Positions 1-5,182 of a DNA stretch of 7,002 nucleotides are shown piece by piece (position 1 is the first letter of the stretch; each line of letters starts with the position of its first letter). The stretch comes from Verrucomicrobiales bacterium (lineage in GTDB: Bacteria; Verrucomicrobiota; Verrucomicrobiia; Verrucomicrobiales; DEV007), in the NCBI GenBank assembly GCA_023253615.1, contig JALRFZ010000785.1, forward strand, positions 1 through 7,002. The letters are read 5' to 3'. The position numbers were made by a program, and so were the translations under genes. Under the pieces are notes generated by a model. It did not search any database. It was not told where the DNA came from and saw nothing but the letters and a program-made list of their open reading frames with translations.

Positions 1-743
1 AACAGCTCAAGGGCGAATCGCTCGCCATCCGCGTCGATGATCCCACGACGGGTGCGGGCGACGGATTTGCCTTCGACTTCGCGAAGCTGTTGGTGAACGT
101 GAATTCCTTCCTCTACCTCGGCACGGCGGCCGGACGGGTCGTCGATGATGAAACGGGCGAGCCGATCACGGGAGCGACGGTGGAGATCCCCGGGATCGTT
201 TCGGGGCAGTCGGGGCCGGAGGGGATTTTCCAACTGGCGAAGATCCCGGCCGGACTCGCCGTCATCGGGGCGAGCGCTCCCGGATATCAGGCGGGCGAGG
301 TGCCGGTGGACATCATCGCCGATGAGGAGAGCGCCGGGCTCGAGCTGCGTTTGAAACGCTCCGCCTCGGCGGACTTCTCGGGGCAGGCGATGCGCGCGGG
401 CGACCGCATCACGCTGAACAAAATCCAGTTCGATGTGAACAGCGCGGTGCTGCGTCCCGAAGGCATCGCCGAGCTCGACCGGGTCGCGCGTTTCCTCCAG
501 GAGAATGAGGGCGCCGAGATCGAGCTTTCCGGTCATACCTCGAGCGAAGGCGGTGCGGCTCTGAATCGCGAGCTTTCTTTCCGCCGTGTCTTTTCCTGCA
601 AAACCCATCTCGTCGGTGCCGGAATCGACCCCGCCCGCATCACCACCGTCGGCCACGGCCCCGACCAGCCCGTCGCCCCGAACGACACCGAGGAAAACCG
701 GGCCCTCAACCGGCGCGTGGAGATGAAGGTGACGCGGCTTTGA
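1..743 (+). CDS. OmpA-family C-terminal domain protein with carboxypeptidase-regulatory-like domain (5' truncated)
   Basis: The reading frame is open from the left edge (first full codon at 3) to the TGA at 741-743, giving 246 visible residues. The real start lies outside the window; the TTG at 90 is internal. Residues about 43-118 form a carboxypeptidase-regulatory-like beta-sandwich (GRVVDDETGEPITGATVEI, then GIFQLAKIPAG and APGYQ). Residues about 137-246 are an OmpA/MotB peptidoglycan-binding domain: IQFDVNSAVLRPEG, then ELSGHTSSEG, NRELSFRR, AGIDPARITTVGHG and ENRALNRRVE. Such proteins usually anchor the outer membrane or an envelope complex to peptidoglycan. The usual HTD motif reads HTS here, which removes the Asp expected to touch diaminopimelate; HTS variants also occur in Bacteroidetes-type relatives. 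The segment RRVFSCKTHLVG carries an unusual Cys. The gene converges with the MFS gene, and a palindromic repeat starts 2 nt after its stop. The domain call is firm, but the N-terminal architecture is unseen. Confidence 0.88.
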   Translation, partial: QLKGESLAIRVDDPTTGAGDGFAFDFAKLLVNVNSFLYLGTAAGRVVDDETGEPITGATVEIPGIVSGQSGPEGIFQLAKIPAGLAVIGASAPGYQAGEVPVDIIADEESAGLELRLKRSASADFSGQAMRAGDRITLNKIQFDVNSAVLRPEGIAELDRVARFLQENEGAEIELSGHTSSEGGAALNRELSFRRVFSCKTHLVGAGIDPARITTVGHGPDQPVAPNDTEENRALNRRVEMKVTRL

Positions 744-745
744 GA

Positions 746-802
746 GTAGTCCGCGGCTTCAGCCGGCGCGAGTCCCGTCTGCGAGCTGAAGCTCTGGACT
801 AC
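746..802 (+). repeat. REPIN-like inverted-pair element, family I, copy a
   Basis: A 57-bp element bounded by GTAGTCC (746-752) and its inverted copy GGACTAC (796-802). Inside are a left hairpin around GGCT-TC-AGCC and a right hairpin GAGCT-GA-AGCTC. Read inward from each end, both halves are GTAGTCC, three unlike bases, then GCTTCAGC. The element is therefore two inverted copies of one GTAG-headed hairpin unit, the layout known for REPINs. It begins 2 nt after the OmpA-gene stop and is followed by ATTTTG, so it may also end transcription of that gene. The pattern is seen directly; mobilisation by a RAYT transposase is inference, since no such gene is in the window. Confidence 0.75.
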
Positions 803-827
803 ATTTTGCCTCGCACGGGTATTGAAA

Positions 828-850
828 GTAGTCCGCGGCTTCAGCCGGCG
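828..850 (+). repeat. Solitary half of family I repeat (copy b)
   Basis: This stretch repeats the left half of the 746-802 element exactly, from GTAGTCC (828-834) through GCGGCTTCAGCCGGCG, and matches for a few bases beyond (GCGAG). No inverted GGACTAC partner follows. Instead the sequence runs into the direct repeat beginning at 857. It is either a single REP-type unit or a pair whose right half has been lost or replaced. Confidence 0.65.
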
Positions 851-856
851 CGAGGT

Positions 857-941
857 CCGGAATGCGACAAGTTTTGCCGAGGCGGGGTTGTGCCATGGTG
901 GCAGCAATGTGGCTGCGACTTCAGTCGCAGGATTGCGGGCG
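857..941 (+). repeat. Direct repeat copy A (about 85 bp) at the downstream end of the three-gene operon
   Basis: It matches 4903-4986 in the same orientation. Shared blocks, in order, are CCGGAATGCG, CAAG, the 18-nt block GGCGGGGTTGTGCCATGG, the left half of a family II palindromic element, and TGCGGGCG. Differences cluster at 871-879 and 899-905. The repeat therefore extends some 50 bp beyond the palindromic element, so it is more than a chance pairing of two mobile hairpins. Copies A and B enclose the whole hydrolase-dehydratase-transporter operon. Confidence 0.7.
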
Positions 942-971
942 CGGGGATTCGGCTAAAGCCGAAGCCACATT
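906..971 (+). repeat. REPIN-like inverted-pair element, family II, copy a
   Basis: A 66-bp element bounded by AATGTGGCT (906-914) and AGCCACATT (963-971). The left hairpin is CTGCGACT-TC-AGTCGCAG (913-930), a perfect 8-bp stem. The right hairpin is TTCGGCT-AA-AGCCGAA (948-963), a perfect 7-bp stem. Read inward from either end, each half is GTGG followed by a hairpin with the core CTT(C/T)AG, so the halves are inverted relatives of each other. The outer arms can pair to give a three-way junction. The closing arm runs into TTTTT at 970-974. Confidence 0.78.
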
Positions 972-974
972 TTT
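906..974 (+). terminator. Possible intrinsic terminator for the OmpA-family gene
   Basis: The stacked hairpins of the 906-971 element are followed on the plus strand by a five-T run at 970-974. That gives the stem-plus-U-tract layout of a Rho-independent terminator for transcripts coming from the OmpA-family gene. On the minus strand, the same element lies just past the MFS stop (995-997) but ends without a T run, so a terminator role is weaker in that direction. The element at 746-802 could do the same job earlier. This is inferred from layout only. Confidence 0.35.
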
Positions 975-994
975 GTCGTCCGTGCGCGTTGTCT

Positions 995-2257
995 TCACTC
1001 CCTCCCCTCGAACAAACTCCCCTTCGTCCGGATCAAAAACCAGAACACGGCCGCGATCACATAGAGCGAGGCGAACCCAGCCAGCACCGCGTCCCATCCT
1101 CCCGCGTTCGCAAGCAACCAGGGCACGACGATGGGAAAGGCGGCGGCGCCGAGATTGCCGCTCATGTTCGCCGTGGCGCTGACGGTGGCGACGTGGGGAC
1201 CACCGAGCGACATCACCGTCGCGGAGAGGACGGGGTTGGCCGTGGCCGCGCAGAACATGCCGGCGCTGATGACGAGCACGGCGAGGACGGGATGGGCGAT
1301 GAAAAACGCGGCGGCGATGAGTCCGGCGCAGAGGAGGAGTGCCACGACGGCGAGCCCCTGGCGGGCGAGACGGCGGTTGCCCGATCTCCGCAGGATCCAG
1401 TCGGAAAGAAAACCGCCGAAGAGACAGCCGGTGACATCGGCGATCAGCGGCAGGGTCGTGAGCCAGCCCGAATTGAGGATGGTCACCCCGCGGGCTTCCT
1501 GCAGGTAGGTCGCGAACCAGCTCGCGAAGAAGATGTAGCCGGCGGCGCGGCAGAATTGTTGCAGGCAGAGAAACCACATCGCGGGGCTGGCGAGGAGCAC
1601 GAGCCAGGGAACACGAGTCTTTTCCGACTCCCCGGCCGGCGTGTCGTCCTCTCCGATGAGGGCGCGCTCGGCCGCATTCACCGACGGATGGAGCGAAGGC
1701 CGGTCGCGGAACCAGACCGCGAACCACGCCGCCCAGAGCAGACCCGGCAAGGCGTAGAGGAGAAACATCGAGCGCCATCCCAGGCTGATGACAAGCCAGG
1801 CCGTGAGCGGCGCGGCGATGATGCTGCCGACCGACATGAAGCCGCTGAATCCGCCCGCGGCGGAGGCCTGCCGGGTGCGGGGAAACCATCTCGCCATCGT
1901 CGAGATCCCGACCGGCACGAGTCCTGCCTGGGCCACGCCCATGAAGGCACGGGCGGCGGTCATGAGGGTGGCGGTGCCGAGGGCGAGTCCGGCCGTGGCG
2001 AGCGACCAGAGCGCCGCAAAGAGCGAGAGCGACCAGCGCGAGCCGAGCCGCTGCGCGAGCATCGCCGCGGGGATCTGGCAGAGGGCGTAAGGCCAGAAGA
2101 AGGAACTGATGAGCAGTCCCGACTCTTCCTTGGTCAGGCCGAGGTCGGCGCGGATCGTGCTCTCGGCCGGTCCGACGCCGTTGCGGACGAAATAGGCGAG
2201 CGAGGCCGCCGCACAGAGGGCGCCGAGGACGATATATCGGGTGTTGGTCGGTTTCAT
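995..2257 (-). CDS. MFS transporter, anion:cation symporter (ACS)-like, probable sugar-acid/organic-anion permease
   Basis: A 420-residue integral inner-membrane protein with the length and hydrophobic pattern of a 12-helix MFS permease. The two six-helix halves are joined by a polar loop at about 184-215 (RDRPSLHPSV to EKTRVPW). Residues 102-136 (ARAFMGVAQAGLVP, then STMARWFPRTRQASAAGG) resemble the helix 4-5 signature of the ACS family, which includes ExuT, GudP and DgoT; the usual Glu-Ala there is Gln-Ala. A loop motif GGFLSDWILRRSGNRRLARQ (281-300) starts the conserved MFS loop of the second half. The ATG starts 10 nt after the dehydratase stop. Its only Shine-Dalgarno-like bases (AGG) abut the start codon, so translation is probably coupled to the upstream gene. 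Pairing with a sugar-acid dehydratase supports uptake of an aldonate, uronate or related anion. The family is firm; the substrate is inferred. Confidence 0.88.
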   Translation of the reverse strand: MKPTNTRYIVLGALCAAASLAYFVRNGVGPAESTIRADLGLTKEESGLLISSFFWPYALCQIPAAMLAQRLGSRWSLSLFAALWSLATAGLALGTATLMTAARAFMGVAQAGLVPVGISTMARWFPRTRQASAAGGFSGFMSVGSIIAAPLTAWLVISLGWRSMFLLYALPGLLWAAWFAVWFRDRPSLHPSVNAAERALIGEDDTPAGESEKTRVPWLVLLASPAMWFLCLQQFCRAAGYIFFASWFATYLQEARGVTILNSGWLTTLPLIADVTGCLFGGFLSDWILRRSGNRRLARQGLAVVALLLCAGLIAAAFFIAHPVLAVLVISAGMFCAATANPVLSATVMSLGGPHVATVSATANMSGNLGAAAFPIVVPWLLANAGGWDAVLAGFASLYVIAAVFWFLIRTKGSLFEGRE

Positions 2258-2267
2258 CCTGACAAAT

Positions 2268-3446
2268 CTACCAATCGGTGACGGCTCCGTCGGGGGTGAA
2301 TTCGCGGAGGAGGACCTCCTGCTGGAAGGGGTGTTTTTTCACCTCGTCCTCGTTGATCGTGATCCCGAGCCCGGGCCGCGTGTTCGGGCGCACGATGCGT
2401 CCGTCCTTCTCCACGGTGAATCCCTCCTCGACGACGTCCTGGCGCCATGGCACGTCGTTGTGGACCGTTTCGCAGATGAGGTACCCGGGCTGGGAGAATC
2501 CGAACTCGAGCGAAGCCGCCGTGCTCACGGGCCCCTGGGGATTGTGCGGGGCGAGAGCGATGCGGTGGGCTTCGGCGAGCGCGGCGATGCGCCGCGCGGC
2601 GCTGAGTCCGCCGCAGTGGGTGATGTCGAGCTGGCAGATCTCGACGGCTCGCTTTTCGAAGAGATCCTTGAAGGCCTCGAGGTGCGTGACCCGCTCGCCG
2701 CTCGCGACGGGCGTGGTGATGGCGGCGTTGATGCGGGCGAGTCCATCGACGCACTCGGGCCAGCAGGGCTCCTCGAAGAAGTAGAGCCCGAACTCGTCGA
2801 GGGCCTTGCCGAATTTCAAACCCATCGCGGGGGAAGGACGCGCGTGGCAGTCGACCATGATGTCAATGTCAGGACCGACCGCCTCGCGCATCGCGGCGAC
2901 CGCGGCGGCGGCGGCGCGGACGGGCTTTTGTCCCTCGACCGGCATCGTGCTCGGCACGGCCATGCTCTTGAAGGCGGTGTAGCCGTCGGCGACGGCTTGC
3001 TGTGCGAGTTCCGCAAAGCGCTTCGCATTGTCGGCGGGCGTCTGGTAGAAGTCCTCCATTTTTCCGCCGCCGAGGTGGCAGTAGGTGCGCACGTAGTCGC
3101 GTACGGGGCCGCCGAAGAGTTTCGCGAGGGGCAGGTTCGCGACCTTGCCGACGATGTCCCAGAGGGCGAGATCGATCCCGGCGATGGCGGTGGCGCGCAC
3201 GATCCCGTGTCCGTGCCAGAAGTGCTGGCGATACATCATCTGCCAGAGATGCTCGACCCGGGTCGGGTCCTCGCCGACGAGGAGGGAGGAAAGATCCTCG
3301 ATCGTTCCGACGACCCCACGGGTGTGCCACTCGAGCGTCGCCTCGCCCCAGCCGATGAGACCGGGTTGGTCGGTGACGACCTTCACGAAGATCCAGTTCC
3401 GCATCCGCGCGTGGCAGACGAGGGTTTCGATGGCGGTGATTTTCAT
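2268..3446 (-). CDS. Enolase-superfamily dehydratase, galactonate dehydratase (DgoD)-like
   Basis: A 392-residue cytoplasmic protein of the mandelate racemase/muconate lactonizing family, close to DgoD length (about 382). The N-terminal capping domain covers about 1-125 and the TIM barrel about 126-360. The catalytic set is complete: Mg ligands D199 (MVDCHARP), E225 (FFEEP) and E251 (GER); His general acid-base H201 in the D-x-H motif; and the D274/H301 dyad ([17 protein letters not shown]), with E326. From memory of E. coli DgoD numbering (D183, H185, E209, E235, D258, H285, E310), every position is offset by exactly 16, implying an ungapped core. The family reaction converts an aldonate such as D-galactonate to a 2-keto-3-deoxyaldonate. 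The ATG overlaps the hydrolase stop (ATGA, 3443-3446), and no Shine-Dalgarno site precedes it, so translation is coupled. DgoD-like proteins include several sugar-acid specificities, so no symbol is assigned. Confidence 0.9.
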   Translation of the reverse strand: MKITAIETLVCHARMRNWIFVKVVTDQPGLIGWGEATLEWHTRGVVGTIEDLSSLLVGEDPTRVEHLWQMMYRQHFWHGHGIVRATAIAGIDLALWDIVGKVANLPLAKLFGGPVRDYVRTYCHLGGGKMEDFYQTPADNAKRFAELAQQAVADGYTAFKSMAVPSTMPVEGQKPVRAAAAAVAAMREAVGPDIDIMVDCHARPSPAMGLKFGKALDEFGLYFFEEPCWPECVDGLARINAAITTPVASGERVTHLEAFKDLFEKRAVEICQLDITHCGGLSAARRIAALAEAHRIALAPHNPQGPVSTAASLEFGFSQPGYLICETVHNDVPWRQDVVEEGFTVEKDGRIVRPNTRPGLGITINEDEVKKHPFQQEVLLREFTPDGAVTDW

Positions 3447-4879
3447 GCGGAAAGACGCGAGGCGATGGAGTCGATGAGTTGTTCGAGCGAGCCGGCCGCG
3501 ACGACGGCGATGCTCTCCTGGTAGATGCCGGTGTCGTAGAGATCGCGCGGTGGCAGATACGACGCGCCCCAGTCGGCGGCGATCGAGGCGACGATGAGGA
3601 CTTTGTCAGGAAAACGTCGGCGCAGCTCCGTCTGGAGGAGACTGTAGCTTTCACCCTGCACCCCGATCCAGACCGCGTCGCCGATCCGCCAGAGGACGAC
3701 CTGCAGCGGATAGGAATCGCCCTGAGGCAGTTCGAGGAGACGGTGGAGGAGGCGGGATTTCCGTTCGGCGAGGGCGCGGAGTTCCGCGGCGCGGGTTTCG
3801 TCTCCGGCGGACCTGGCGGCGGATTCCTCGGATTGCAGGGTGGTCAGGGCCGATTCCGTCTCCATCACGGTGGGACGGCCGGGCCGGTAAGGCAGCGGCT
3901 CATCCCAGCGGTCCCGATGCCAGAGGGCTTTCGCGGCGAGCGCTTCAGGAGGAAGCGGGACGTGTTTCCACGCACCGAGTGTCGCTCCCGAAACGACCGG
4001 TCCGGCGAAGACGAAATTCGTTCCCGGATTCGGGAGGGATGTCAGGGTGGAAAGGGCGGCGAATCCCAGCTCGCGTCCATTGCGGTCGGCCACGGCGGGA
4101 TCTCCGACAAAACCCTCGCGCGGTCCGATCTCGCCGCTCGCGCCCTGGAGAAAGAGGCAGGGTGCGCCCGTCTCGCGCTCGACGAGCTCCCGCATCGCGC
4201 CGATGTAGTCCGGACTGATGAGGGTGTTGTCCCACGCGAGGGTGGTGGGATGACAGGCGTAGTTCAGCACCGTGGCGAGGAGGGATCCGGTCTCATCGCA
4301 GACCTTCGCGATGACAAGGGTGTCATCCACGGGCACGCCGGGATTGTGCCCGCAGATGTACTGCGAACCATCCCAGAAATCGCGGTGCGTCGCGAGGCCG
4401 CAACGGCCGCGTCCATAGACGATCGAGGCGGGGACGAGGGAAGCGAGGGCGTTCCTGGCTAGGGTTCCCACCGTTTGCCCGAGTTGATCGAGGTAGGGCG
4501 GAATGTGTTCACCGCCGGGGAGCCCGGCGCGGTCGAGTCCCATCAGGCCGGCACCATGGGTGTGGGAAAAGACGACGAGGATCTCCCCGACAGCGGCGCC
4601 GCTGATGGCGGAGATGGTCGAAACCAGATTCCGATGTTCGACTGCGCCCAGAACGCAATGATCGAGGGCGACGAGGATCTGGCGCCCGGGGCCTTCGAGC
4701 GGAGCAAAGACCGCGACGGTGGCCCGGAGGGGACGATGCACGCCGGTGGCCTGCTCGTGTTTCGCCGCGCCCCACATCCGGTGGTAGATGTCCACCGGCG
4801 GGGTGATGTCGGCATGGGCGAGGGCGAAGCGGCAACGGCTCTGCGGCGTCGGGTCTTCGGTGCGGGAAAGGACGGGCAT
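3443..4879 (-). CDS. Neutral/alkaline ceramidase N-terminal domain-like (PF04734-type) hydrolase, no signal peptide
   Basis: 478 residues; the family fold begins at about 18 ([12 protein letters not shown]) and covers most of the protein. Likely zinc ligands are H106 or H108 (FSHTHGAG), H210 ([12 protein letters not shown]), E410 (VQGESYSLL) and Y441 (WGASYLPP), matching the His/His/Glu/Tyr pattern of bacterial neutral ceramidase. The motif [12 protein letters not shown] (244-255) is also typical. Residues about 338-384 form a charged helical segment. Known relatives cleave N-acyl amide bonds of ceramides, but the many PVC-group members have no known substrate. No signal peptide is visible. 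The ATG at 4879 is the only usable start: an in-frame TGA lies 11 codons upstream with no ATG, GTG or TTG between. The protein is therefore predicted to be cytosolic, unlike classical ceramidases. It is first in the operon and overlaps the dehydratase start by 4 nt. A role releasing a sugar acid from an imported conjugate is inference. Confidence 0.8.
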   Translation of the reverse strand: MPVLSRTEDPTPQSRCRFALAHADITPPVDIYHRMWGAAKHEQATGVHRPLRATVAVFAPLEGPGRQILVALDHCVLGAVEHRNLVSTISAISGAAVGEILVVFSHTHGAGLMGLDRAGLPGGEHIPPYLDQLGQTVGTLARNALASLVPASIVYGRGRCGLATHRDFWDGSQYICGHNPGVPVDDTLVIAKVCDETGSLLATVLNYACHPTTLAWDNTLISPDYIGAMRELVERETGAPCLFLQGASGEIGPREGFVGDPAVADRNGRELGFAALSTLTSLPNPGTNFVFAGPVVSGATLGAWKHVPLPPEALAAKALWHRDRWDEPLPYRPGRPTVMETESALTTLQSEESAARSAGDETRAAELRALAERKSRLLHRLLELPQGDSYPLQVVLWRIGDAVWIGVQGESYSLLQTELRRRFPDKVLIVASIAADWGASYLPPRDLYDTGIYQESIAVVAAGSLEQLIDSIASRLSA

Positions 4880-4886
4880 TCCGCGC

Positions 4887-4916
4887 GATTGAACCGGTTT
4901 GCCCGGAATGCGTCAA
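4887..4916 (-). promoter_or_regulatory. Candidate sigma-70-type promoter with palindromic operator-like core before the operon
   Basis: On the minus strand upstream of the hydrolase ATG, TTGACG (4916-4911) is a good -35 match. An 18-nt spacer and TCAATC (4892-4887), a poor -10, follow. Between or overlapping them is the perfect palindrome AACCGGTT (4892-4899), which fits the AANCGNTT-type core common among LacI-family operators; such regulators often control sugar-acid operons. No regulator gene is in the window. The -35 hexamer lies inside direct repeat copy B. The -10 is only 7 nt from the start codon, implying a very short leader. This is a weak, motif-only call. Confidence 0.25.
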
Positions 4917-4986
4917 GGGTGGCGAAGGCGGGGTTGTGCCATGGGGTGGCAATGTGGCTGCGACTTCAGTCGCAGGAGTGCGGGCG
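4903..4986 (+). repeat. Direct repeat copy B (about 84 bp) at the promoter end of the three-gene operon
   Basis: Same orientation and block order as 857-941: CCGGAATGCG, CAAG, GGCGGGGTTGTGCCATGG, the left half of a family II element, then TGCGGGCG. It begins only 24 bp upstream of the hydrolase start codon, so it covers the region where the operon promoter should be. One copy at each end of a 4-kb operon, both outside the coding sequences, suggests past recombination or module insertion. Confidence 0.7.
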
Positions 4987-5027
4987 TCTCTTGGCCGTCC
5001 GGGTTCGACTAAAGTCGAAGCTACATT
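4951..5027 (+). repeat. REPIN-like inverted-pair element, family II, copy b
   Basis: The left half is identical to copy a: AATGTGG, then CTGCGACT-TC-AGTCGCAG at 4958-4975. The spacer is longer. The right hairpin is TTCGACT-AA-AGTCGAA (5004-5019) and the closing arm is AGCTACATT (5019-5027). Relative to copy a, one G-C pair in the right stem has become A-T by changes on both sides, preserving the stem. The right terminus read inward starts AATGTAG, so its head tetranucleotide is GTAG, as in family I, rather than GTGG. Confidence 0.75.
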
Positions 5028-5030
5028 CTC

Positions 5031-5094
5031 AATGTGGCTGCGACTTCAGTCGCAGGAGTCAGGCTAAGGATTCGGCTGAAGCCGAAACCACATT
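5031..5094 (+). repeat. REPIN-like inverted-pair element, family II, copy c
   Basis: It begins 3 bp after the previous copy, so the two are in tandem. Outer arms are AATGTGG (5031-5037) and CCACATT (5088-5094). The left hairpin CTGCGACT-TC-AGTCGCAG is at 5038-5055. The right hairpin TTCGGCT-GA-AGCCGAA at 5071-5086 has a GA loop where copies a and b have AA. The orientation matches all other copies in the window. Confidence 0.78.
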
Positions 5095-5121
5095 CTTGTT
5101 GTCCGCGGTCGGTTCGGGAAA

Positions 5122-5177
5122 GTAGTCCACGGCTTCAGCCGGCCCGGGCCACCGAATGCGAGCTGACGCTCTGGATT
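5122..5177 (+). repeat. REPIN-like element, family I, copy c (degenerate right end)
   Basis: The left end GTAGTCC (5122-5128) is followed by the GGCTTCAGCCGG hairpin, as in copies a and b. The right half GCGAGCTGACGCTCTGGATT (5158-5177) matches copy a's right half but has one change in the stem loop and a decayed terminal arm (GGATT in place of GGACTAC). It ends 5 bp from the DUF1501 stop codon (5183-5185), so it may serve as, or lie beside, the 3' end of that transcript. Another decayed feature is the CCGAATGCG block at 5152, which echoes the start of the 857 and 4903 repeats. Confidence 0.6.
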
Positions 5178-5182
5178 CCTTT

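Noticed and set aside
90..92. TTG at 90 as the start of the OmpA-family gene
   Set aside because: The frame is open to the left edge and upstream residues look coding (IRVDDPTTGAGDGFAFDF), so the start is outside the window.
906..971. tRNA or other structured RNA gene, suggested by the three-stem cloverleaf-like fold
   Set aside because: The stems are 7-9 bp with 2-nt loops and no anticodon or T-loop bases. The same element recurs three times, so it is a repeat.
740..2281. A 513-codon open frame on the plus strand opposite the MFS gene
   Set aside because: Its composition is almost wholly Arg, Gly, Glu, Ala and His with no recognisable domain. It is the antisense shadow of a clear 12-helix transporter in GC-rich DNA.
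2268..3446. Naming the dehydratase dgoD
   Set aside because: The catalytic spacing fits DgoD, but this subgroup covers several sugar acids and the neighbouring genes are not those of the classical galactonate operon.
2241..3524. A 427-codon plus-strand open frame opposite the dehydratase
   Set aside because: Low-complexity Asp/Glu/Gly/Val-rich product mirroring the enolase-superfamily gene, whose full catalytic set is intact on the other strand.
3479..4462. A 327-codon plus-strand open frame opposite the hydrolase
   Set aside because: No domain features and composition expected of a shadow frame; the minus-strand gene has family motifs throughout.
4951..5094. CRISPR array made of the repeated AATGTGG-headed hairpins
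   Set aside because: The copies are internally paired, have no regular unique spacers between them, differ in length and have no cas genes nearby.
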